From RPQJ01 sp963793005 (lineage in GTDB: Bacteria; Pseudomonadota; Gammaproteobacteria; Steroidobacterales; Steroidobacteraceae): a stretch of DNA of 64,000 nt. Shown piece by piece: positions 56,878-64,000 of the stretch. Positions within the stretch are counted from its first letter, which is position 1, and every line of letters begins with the position of its first letter. Where the stretch lies: NCBI GenBank assembly GCA_963793005.1, contig CAWBYP010000004.1, forward strand, positions 488,993 to 552,992. Reading direction: 5' to 3'. A program made the translations under genes and the position numbers. The notes under the pieces are model-generated. The model saw only the letters and a list, made by a program, of their open reading frames with translations. It ran no database searches and had not been told where the DNA came from.

Positions 56878-57857
56878 ATGACCATCGATTGGCAACCACT
56901 CCAGCAGATTATTGACCAGAATCAGTCATTTCTGCTGACCTCGCACTGTCGGGCCGATTGCGATGCGCTCGGCAGCGAGTTGGCAATGGCCGAGATCCTC
57001 GAGCAACTCGGCAAAAAGGTCCGCATTGTCAATGGCGATGAGGTGCCTCGGCATATCAGCTTTATCGATTCGAACGGGCGTATCGAAACTTTGGGAGACG
57101 GCGTGACGGCCGCCAATCTGACAGACCTCGATGTGCTAATGGTGCTCGACACGAGCGCTCGGTGGCAATTGGGACCCATGGCAGAAGTGCTAAAACAATT
57201 CTCTGGCACACGAGTCGTCATGGATCATCACGTCAGCCAGGACGACATGGAGGCCACCGTGTTCAAGGACTCAGCGGCGGAAGCGACCGGTCGGCTTGGT
57301 CTTGGAGCTTGGCAATGCCATGAACGCCACGGTTACGCCGTCGATTGCTCACCAATTATTCACCGCCATTGCGACGGATACGGGCTGGTTTCGTTTCGCT
57401 TCGGTCACCGAGAAAACCTTCCAGGCACTGGCCCAACTCGTAGCCGCAGGGGCCAGCCCCCCTCAAATATTCGCCGCTCTTTATGAGCGACATACCCTGT
57501 CACGACTCAAGCTGCGGGCCCGCATTTTGGAGAATATTGAGCCTCTCTGCGGTGGGAAACTGATGATTACCCAAGCTTGCAGCAGGATTTTGCCGAAACG
57601 GGGGCCGAACCGGCAGATACGGAAGACGTAATAAATACATTGCTCACCGTCGGGGAAGCCAGGTGGCCGTGTTGTTTGTAGAATTTAAACGTATCACTAA
57701 AGTGAGCCTACGTAGTCGCACGGAGTTTGATGTGCGTGCCGTTGCAGAGCAGTTTGGCGGCGGTGGTCACAAGGCGGCTGCCGGGATTGCCTATGAAGGA
57801 AGTCTTGCTGAAGCCCGGGCCGCAGTTCTCAAAGTGTTGGAAGCAGAATTGAAATGA
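56878..57857 (+). CDS. DHH-family phosphoesterase, NrnA-like, frameshifted
   Basis: About 325 residues, a DHH/DHHA1 enzyme degrading nano-RNA or related phosphodiesters. Motifs are LTSHCRADCDALGSELAM (first metal motif), VLMVLDTSARWQLG, VVMDHHVSQDD (the DHH motif), AIATDTGWFRFASV and the DHHA1 domain end FGGGGHKAAAGIA. Frame changes are needed near 57,290, 57,560 and 57,650; all motifs survive, so these are probably sequencing indels. ATG at 56878 with AGGA upstream. The Rieske gene starts 38 bases later. Confidence 0.84.
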
Positions 57858-57895
57858 AAGAACAAACGTCACCTGACGTAAAATAAAACGGTTTC

Positions 57896-58446
57896 ATGGA
57901 ACCGACGTACGTTTTTCGAGATGCTCACGGCAGTTGTGGCGGGCACCGTGGCGATTGTCACGCCGTTGATGGCCGGTGTGGTCACATTTCTTTCGCCTCT
58001 CTTCAAGAAGAACACGAGTCCGCAAGTACGCATCGCACTGTTGAGCCAGATTCCCGATGATGGTATGCCGCGTAGCTTTCCGGTGGTGGCCGACCATGTG
58101 GATGCCTGGACGAAATACCCAGAGCAGCGAGTAGGTTCTGTTTATCTGATCCGCAAGCAAGGGGGAAGCAAAACCTATTGCCTTCACTGCCAAGTGCCCC
58201 CATGCGGGTTGCTTTATTGGCTACAAGCCAGGGGATGACTTGTTTCGCTGCCCTTGTCATACTAGTGCCTTCAATCTGGACGGAACCCGTGAACGGGGTA
58301 ACGCCGAGGTGTCTCCCCGCGACATGGATCGTCTGCCCGTGGAGTTGCGTACGATGGCCTCTGCGGGTGACGGCGAAATTGCCGAAGTCTGGATTGAATT
58401 CATCGATTTCCAAACTGGGCACAAAGAAGCGATTCCGACAGCATGA
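57896..58446 (+). CDS. Rieske iron-sulphur protein of bc-type complex, frameshifted
   Basis: About 183 residues. An N-terminal membrane helix (LTAVVAGTVAIVTPLMAGVVTFLSP) leads to the [2Fe-2S] domain. The cluster loops, read across a frame change near 58,195, are CPHAGCFIG-type (CLHC..PHAGC) and FRCPCHTSAFNLDG with the second Cys-His pair. Transfers electrons from quinol to cytochrome c. A frame change near 57,905 affects only the first codons. Its stop overlaps the cytochrome b start (ATGA), as is usual for these operons. Confidence 0.86.
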
Positions 58447-60435
58447 GATCTCCGCTGCGTAGTCTCGTTGATTGGCTCGATAATCGAACGGGAGTGCGCG
58501 GACTGCTGCACGAAGCCCTCTACGAACGTGTCCCCGGCGGAGCGCGGTGGCGTTATGTCTGGGGCAGCACGCTGGTGATTGCGTTCGTCTGCCAGATGAT
58601 GACGGGGACGTTTCTGTGGATGGCCTACAGCGCCAGCACTCAGACCGCTTGGGAGAGCGTGTTTTATATTCAGTATGAAATGACCGGCGGGTGGCTACTG
58701 CGCGGGCTGCACCATTACATGGCTCACGCGATGGTAGTACTACTTGCGATTCACTTTCGCCCAGGTCGTATGGGATGGGGCGTACCGTGCTCCCCGGGAG
58801 CTGAACTTCGTCATTGGCATCGCGTTGATGCTCGTCGTATTTGGGCTCTCTCTCACGGGTTATTTGTTGCCCTGGGACCAGAAAGGTTTCTGGGCCACGA
58901 GCGTCGGCACGAATCTTGCCAGCCAGGCGCCTTTAATCGGCCCTGAAGTCAAGAAACTGGCTATCGGCGGAGTCGACTACGGGCATCACACGCTAACACG
59001 GTTTTTGGCATTGCATGCCGGGGTGCTACCGGGGCTTTTAATTGCCCTCTTGGTACCTCACATCGTATTGTTTCGTCGGCATGGTCTTCATGCCGCTGAG
59101 CCCTTGAAAGGTCCGGACTCGATGTTTTGGCCCGATCAATTGCTCAAAGACAGCATTGCGGCGCTTGGGGTCTTAGCCGCCGTATTGGTTTTTGCGATCT
59201 ACGGTGGTGGTGCGGAACTGACTGCGCCAGCCGACCCAGCGAATCCCTTCAATGCCGCGCGTCCCGAATGGTATTTCTTGTTTCTTTTCCAGTTCCTGAA
59301 ATGGTTCCCTGGCGAATTGGAAGTGTGGGGAGCGTTTGTCATCCCCGGTGTGGTCGTGACCATCCTGTTTCTGATGCCTTGGATCGGTCGCAGTCGCAAG
59401 GGTCATCTGTTCAATGTGGCATTGCTTGTATTCCTGCTCGGTGGTGTCATACTCCTGACGGCCCAGGCGGTACGCGACGACTATTTCGCCGCGTGGTACG
59501 AGCGCACCGAAGCGAACGCTCAACAGTTCGACGCTTCCCAGGCATTTCTTGATGCGAAGAAAGCTGCCGAGCTTGAAGCAGAGCGGGTGATTGCCCTGGC
59601 CCGCTCACCAGAGAGGATTCCTCCGACGGGTGCCCTTTCCATGGCTCAACAAGATCCGTTTCTTCAGGGGCCAAGGCTGTTCACCCAGCATTGTGCGGGT
59701 TGCCATTCGCACGAGAGCGACAAGGGTTTTGCACTCTCACCCGGTGTTGATCCGCAAGAGTTTCGTCGCAATGCCCACAATCTAGGGTTGAATATGGTAG
59801 ACATCGTAAATCCCAACCCAACTGCCCCCAATCTTTGGGGTGTTGGTGGTAGGGATTGGATGCAAGCATTTCTCAATCCCAAGCTTATCTCTGACAATAA
59901 TCATTTTGGTTATGAAGGCTCACCTTTTGCAGAAGGCGATATGGTCAGCTTTATTCAGGATGCACGCAATGATGAGTTATCCGACGAAGAACGAAAAGCC
60001 GTTGAGGACGCGTTTTCCAAAATTGGCTTCGCTTTGTGGCTTGATGCGGGTACAACAAAATTGGTGCATCCAGACGGCCTTAAGGAACTAAAAGAACTGG
60101 CAATACATGGTCGCGAGCTCATCAGCGGTGGACTTGCCGAAGTCCTTGATAGCGGCATGAGTTGTATTGATTGCCACAAGTACCACGAGGAAGGTGAACT
60201 TGGCATGGCCCCGGACCTCACCGATTATATGTCGCGACTATGGATGATTGACTTCATCAAGAATCCATCCGCTGAGCGATTCTATGGTGAGAACAACGAC
60301 CGCATGCCAGCCTTCGCTCCCCACGACGATCCGCGAATGAATCAACTAGATGACCAAACAATCGGTCTGATCGTCGATTGGCTGCGTGGAGATTGGGCTG
60401 TGCCAGAGGTCAATAACGCCAGCTCAGCAGAGTGA
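58443..60435 (+). CDS. Cytochrome b fused to di-haem cytochrome c, one frameshift
   Basis: About 663 residues. The N-terminal half is cytochrome b: haem ligand histidines in LRGLHHYMAHAMVVLLAIHF and ALHAGVLPGLLIALLVPHIV, GYLLPWDQKGFWATSVGTN and the quinol-site ARPEWYFLFLFQFLKW. After a linker helix the C-terminal part carries two c-type haem sites, CAGCH and CIDCH, with a typical APNLWGVGG and NNDRMPAF loop. This joins the b subunit and its cytochrome c acceptor in one chain, as in planctomycetes. A frame change near 58,765 is needed. Electrons pass from the Rieske protein to the c domain. Confidence 0.89.
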
Positions 60436-60639
60436 TGCTAGCAATCCAAATGTAGAATCTCGCAATCGACAGAATCGCTACAGTTTAACAAAGCATCTGG
60501 TCGATTTTCTCTCTAATAGCGACCTATCCGGCGCCACAATTGGCTCCGGGAATGGATCGCAAACCACCCCCACTTTTCCCGGATCGCGTGGCGATCCGGC
60601 TGGGGAAGCCAACTCATCGCTCGGAAGGATTCCGCCCGC

Positions 60640-61428
60640 ATGTGGTGCAGCCAATGCCAGCAAGATGTGCCCGCTGTGGCACGCACTTCCCAGGGACCCC
60701 TTGTGTGTTCTTGTTGTGGCCATTGCGTTAAGCAAAGCAGTATTGAGGGCATCGCAGACGCGGGTATCGAACTCAGCAGGTATGCGAAGGAACCCGCCAC
60801 TGACGACATCCGCCCAAAGCCCATCGATTATGTCTCACATGAAGCGGCCCGTGAAAGATTCAGAAGAATCGGTCGACAACTTCGCTCACCCTATCAGGAG
60901 GAAGCCAGATTCGGCTCCCTTGCGTCATTCCCGGGTGCCTGTCGGTCGCTTCCGTGGAATTCAGAGCCGACCGCTGCGCCCCAGCTTCGACAGATCGCCA
61001 AACAGTCAGAGCGAGAGCTAGATTTTAGCGGCTCGCAATCGTCTTGGCTCTTGAGCAGCATGCTAGTCCTCGGCATGACGGGTTTCGCGACGGGGCTCGC
61101 AGTCCTTGCCTGGTCAGCCGCCTTTGAACTCAGTGAAGTCTGGCACTGGGGACTGACCACCACAATCGCTGCCGAAGGGTTGCTAATCGTCAGCCTCAGC
61201 TGGATGGCCGCAAGACTCTGGCAGAACAGCCGCCAACTCAATCACGAGCTACGAGGCGTCGACGAGCAATTGGTCGAAATCCATGAAATGGCTGGATCAT
61301 TCTCCGCCGGCCAACTCGCTGCCAGCCAGAACTATTATCATCACTTCAGCCAGGTGGCCAATCCTCACATGCTGGTCGCTAATCTGCGTGGGCAGATCGA
61401 TCAGCTTTCCGAGCGGATCGGCGGTTGA
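60640..61428 (+). CDS. Zinc-ribbon membrane protein of unknown function
   Basis: A 262-residue protein beginning MWCSQCQQDVPAVARTSQGPLVCSCCG, a CxxC...CxxC zinc ribbon. Residues 130-185 hold two membrane segments (LLSSMLVLGMTGFATGLAVLAW and TTIAAEGLLIVSLSWMAARLW), followed by a coiled-coil-like tail (QLNHELRGVDEQLVEIHEMAG). I recognise the pattern as a family found in planctomycetes, with no known function. Frame is intact. The upstream gap 60,436-60,639 shows nothing else. Confidence 0.8.
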   Translation: MWCSQCQQDVPAVARTSQGPLVCSCCGHCVKQSSIEGIADAGIELSRYAKEPATDDIRPKPIDYVSHEAARERFRRIGRQLRSPYQEEARFGSLASFPGACRSLPWNSEPTAAPQLRQIAKQSERELDFSGSQSSWLLSSMLVLGMTGFATGLAVLAWSAAFELSEVWHWGLTTTIAAEGLLIVSLSWMAARLWQNSRQLNHELRGVDEQLVEIHEMAGSFSAGQLAASQNYYHHFSQVANPHMLVANLRGQIDQLSERIGG

Positions 61429-61440
61429 AAGCTGAAACTA

Positions 61441-63118
61441 TCAGCTAACTCGGCTAGAAATCTCCTCGACCACATCGTCCACCTTCACCCGCCATTGCTC
61501 GAGCGTATCGCGGTCGCGGATCGTGACTGTGTTGTCCGTGAGCGACTGTCCATCGACGGTGATGCAATAGGGCGTGCCCGCCTCATCTTGGCGGCGATAG
61601 CGGCGACCGACGGCGCCCTTCTCGTCGTAGAATGCCGGGAACCGCTTCTTCAGTGCTCGATAGATCTCCTGTGCAATCTCGGGCATGCCGTCTTTTTTCA
61701 CTAGTGGGAACACGGCGGCCTTGATCGGGGCGATCCGGGGGTGGAACTTCATCACCACGCGAGTCTGCATTTCCCCTTTGTCGTCGGGAGCGGAATCCTC
61801 TGTGTATGCTTCACACAAGAAGGCCAATGCCCCCACGATCGGCACCTGCTGAGGGTTCGATCACATGCGGCGTAAATCGCTCATTCGTGACTTCATCGCG
61901 GTACTGCAAGTCACGGCCACTCCCACGATATTTCGGCTTGCCGTCCTCGCCGAGTTCCACTTCCAGACACCCCTCGGCATTCTTTACAAGTTTACCTTCC
62001 ATGTGGCTGCGGAGATCGAAGTCGCCGCGATGGGCGATCCCCTCGAGCTCGCCGTACTCTCCTTCTGAGAGGAAAGGAAATGCGTATTCAATATCAGCGG
62101 TGCCTACGGAGTAGTGGCTCAGTTCGTCTTTGTCGTGCTCGCGAAGACGCAAGCTTTCGCCAGCAAGTCCCAAGTCGGTGTACCACTTCATCCGGCGATC
62201 TCGCCAATACTCGTACCACTTGCGTGATTCGTCGGGATGGCAGAAGAATTCGATTTCCATCTGCTCAAACTCACGGCTGCGGAACGTAAAATTACGAGGA
62301 GTGATCTCGTTGCGGAAACTTTTTCCCACTTGGGCAATCCCGAAGGGGATTTTTACACGGGTACTGTCGAGGACATTCTTGAAGTTGACAAAAATACCCT
62401 GCGCAGTTTCGGGACGAAGGAACGCCTTTCCCTCTTCGCCTGCGAGCGCACCAATGGTGGTCGGAAACATCAACTTGAATTCGCGAGGGCCATTCAGAGT
62501 ACCAACTGTATTAGCCTCGGGTGCAAAGACAGGTTCGAGCGAATCGAGTTTATCAAGTGTCATAACACTATCGTGCCATTCTAGTGCCGCAGCATCTTTC
62601 GCACGCAAATTGAATGCTTTCAGTGCACGACGTTCCAAATCTGCGGCTTCTTCTTCGGCCTCTGCTAAAGACGTGACAAAAATTCGCTCAATTTCATCGC
62701 CACTAATCTGCGGAACACCTTCACGAACGACCTTAGGCTGCAACTTTACTTTCTTACCTTTGGCAGATACCCAGCGTCCTCGGAGTTGATCGAAGCGATA
62801 TAGCTTCTTCGATTCCTTACAATCCACCATCATGTCGCAAAACAAATCAAAATGCCCGCTGCATTTCCATACCTGCGGGTGCATGATAATCGTGCAGTCG
62901 AGCCCGGTCATTTCATAGGTGGTGGGTGCACCTGCGGGAACGGCTAGTTCATCGTGTCCTGTGACCATGTCTTGCCACCAAGCGTTCTTGATGTTCCGCT
63001 TAAGTTCGACACCGAGCGGGCCGTAGTCCCAGAAGCCGTTGAGGCCGCCGTAGATTTCGCTTGATTGAAACAAGAATCCCCGCCGTTTGCAGAGCGAGAC
63101 CAGCTTTTCCATTTCCAT
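61441..63118 (-). CDS. glyS: Glycyl-tRNA synthetase, one frameshift
   Basis: About 558 residues, charging tRNA-Gly; the single-chain (alpha2) type. Class II motifs: MEMEKLVSLCKRRGFLFQSSEIYGGLNGFWDYGPLGVELKRNIKNAWW, FRNEITPRNFTFRSREFEQMEIEFF (motif 2) and, near the end, THVIEPSAGADR-type motif 3, after which a frame change near 61,830 leads into the anticodon-binding domain (FHPRIAPIKAAVFPLVKKDGMPEIAQEIYRAL). ATG at 63118 is chosen over an upstream TTG because GAAGG precedes it and homologues begin there. Confidence 0.92.
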
Positions 63119-63194
63119 GAGTGTAATCGCCTTCAAGATTAATGCCGCGGTAAGATGCGAAACCGCAAGTGTAACGGGAGAGGTTGCGAAACGT

Positions 63195-63949
63195 CTACCG
63201 CAGCGTGATTTGCCCCGTGGAACTGGCCCATTCGGGGACCACGGTTAGAGTGTCGAGCTGGGCGCAGGTCGGCAGATCATCTTCATGGCCGATAGCAAGC
63301 AGGTTTTTCCCTCCGGGAGTGCTTCTAAGTTCCCAGGCAAACTGATCGCTGGAAGAGCGGCGGTTGGCCCGTGCATTGCTGAGCAGTTCCTGCCATTCCC
63401 GGTGGGCAGAGTCGGCCCATTCGTTGGTTTGCCACTGCCCCGGAAGTCGGCGTAGTTCATCAACAATCGCCCCAGCAGCCAGGATATCCTCGCGGGTGAC
63501 AATCCCACCTGTTCCAGCACAAAGAATATTGACCCGCAGAGCTGACTGAACCGCAGCAGCAATCGCAGCGCGGTTGACCGCGGCCCCCACAAGTACCTGC
63601 TGGGCAATTCCGCATGCAAGAGTGCCCGGGTACCATTGGTGGTGGTAAACAACACCGTGCGACCAAACACTTGATCGGGAGTGTACTCCGTGGGTGAATT
63701 TCCCAGGTCGAAGCCCTCGATCAACTCCCCTCCCCTTTCGCCACCCAGCACCACATTTTCTCGCCCCAGTTGCTTTACGCGGTCCGCTACGTCGCCGACC
63801 TCCAGCAGGGGCACAACCGCCGCCGCCCCAGCATGAAGTGCATGGCAAATAGTCGTAGAGGCCCGCAAGAGATCGACTACGATCACCGTACTGTCGGCCA
63901 AGTCACTCTCGGCGATAAACTGCGGCAGATAATGAACGTTGAGATTCAA
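63195..63949 (-). CDS. comB: 2-phosphosulfolactate phosphatase, one frameshift
   Basis: About 250 residues, a ComB-family phosphatase that makes sulfolactate from phosphosulfolactate. Visible are LNVHYLPQFIAESDLADSTVIVVDLLRASTTICHALHAGA, VVLGGERGGELIEGFDLGNSPTEY, TTNGTRAL and, after a frame change near 63,610, VNILCAGTGGIVTREDILAAGAIVDEL. Coenzyme M is not made in most such bacteria, so the family may have another role in planctomycetes. The start is uncertain: TTG at 63949 (just before the conserved LNVHYLP) or TTG at 63982. Confidence 0.85.
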
Positions 63950-64000
63950 GGGAAATACGAAGTGGGGGTGCCTGTTTATCAATATGCTCCACAGCGGTTT

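Noticed and set aside
60386..61021. 211-codon plus-strand frame overlapping the cytochrome b end
   Set aside because: Out-of-frame with the zinc-ribbon gene at 60640 and with no recognisable domain.

Overview
The window looks like two pieces from different bacteria joined near position 55,053. Positions 1 to about 55,053 are mostly GC-rich with very short intergenic gaps. The gene families there (red-type form IC RuBisCO with CbbR, oxidative pentose phosphate genes, nadA/nadB, mtnA/mtnP, a bufferin operon) suggest an autotrophic or mixotrophic gammaproteobacterium or close relative. Positions 55,054-64,000 are visibly less GC-rich and carry planctomycete-like genes: a characteristic TolC-like N-terminus, a Rieske/cytochrome b-c operon, a zinc-ribbon membrane protein starting MWCSQCQQDV, glycyl-tRNA synthetase and ComB. 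The join lies inside one open frame whose first 260 codons are TolC-like and whose remainder is an RHS-repeat protein. This is most simply an assembly or read chimera. Both pieces also carry many single-base frameshifts in otherwise intact housekeeping genes, which points to an indel-prone, probably metagenomic, assembly.

Layout, gammaproteobacterial part. 1-2.0 kb: divergent cbbL/cbbR. 2.0-4.9 kb: a lipase, then a Fur-box-preceded iron uptake pair (cupredoxin and an FTR1 permease fused to an outer-membrane-like domain). 4.9-8.4 kb: haloalkane dehalogenase, a CDF metal exporter and two envelope proteins. 8.7-11.8 kb: two secreted proteins, one a zinc metallopeptidase with HAF-like repeats, followed by a strong terminator. 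12.0-14.5 kb: bufferin operon bufA-bufB-bufC-bufD (RiPP-type metal-buffering peptide, MNIO enzyme, partner, DoxX). 14.7-18.4 kb: FNT channel, a PLD-VTT fusion and an EEP-fold hydrolase, both heavily frameshifted. 18.5-20.7 kb: small stress-type genes, Dps and a GST. 20.9-22.2 kb: a serine hydrolase flanked by palindromic repeats. 22.3-31.2 kb: a seven-gene leftward operon (glycoside hydrolase, ROK kinase, pgi, gnd, zwf, pgl, tyrosine phosphatase) in which nearly every stop overlaps the next start; it would take a glucoside to ribulose-5-phosphate with NAD(P)H. 31.5-34.4 kb: a YiaW/YiaV/TolC-type trio. 34.5-40.7 kb: SRPBCC protein, TPR glycosyltransferase, MAPEG protein, nadA-nadB, and a saccharopine-dehydrogenase-like oxidoreductase. 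40.7-44.4 kb: mtnP-mtnA-aldolase (5'-deoxyribose/methylthioribose DHAP shunt) plus a PLP enzyme. 44.6-45.7 kb: class I-like HMG-CoA reductase. 45.8-49.6 kb: DUF3604-PpiC-HupE/UreJ cassette, the best candidate here for an uncharacterised system. 49.8-52.9 kb: FlgO/TPR membrane protein, thermonuclease, and a small conserved protein. 52.9-55.05 kb: an AT-richer tract and an RHS C-terminal region with a possible toxin tip.

Planctomycete part. TolC fragment and a MacB-type ATPase (efflux); an NrnA-like DHH phosphoesterase; Rieske protein and a cytochrome b fused to a di-haem cytochrome c (a bc-type complex); a zinc-ribbon membrane protein; glyS; and comB, which runs close to the window end.

I saw no rRNA or tRNA gene, CRISPR array, transposase gene or replication origin. 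All assignments come from reading motifs and family resemblance in the translated sequence; no database search was possible.
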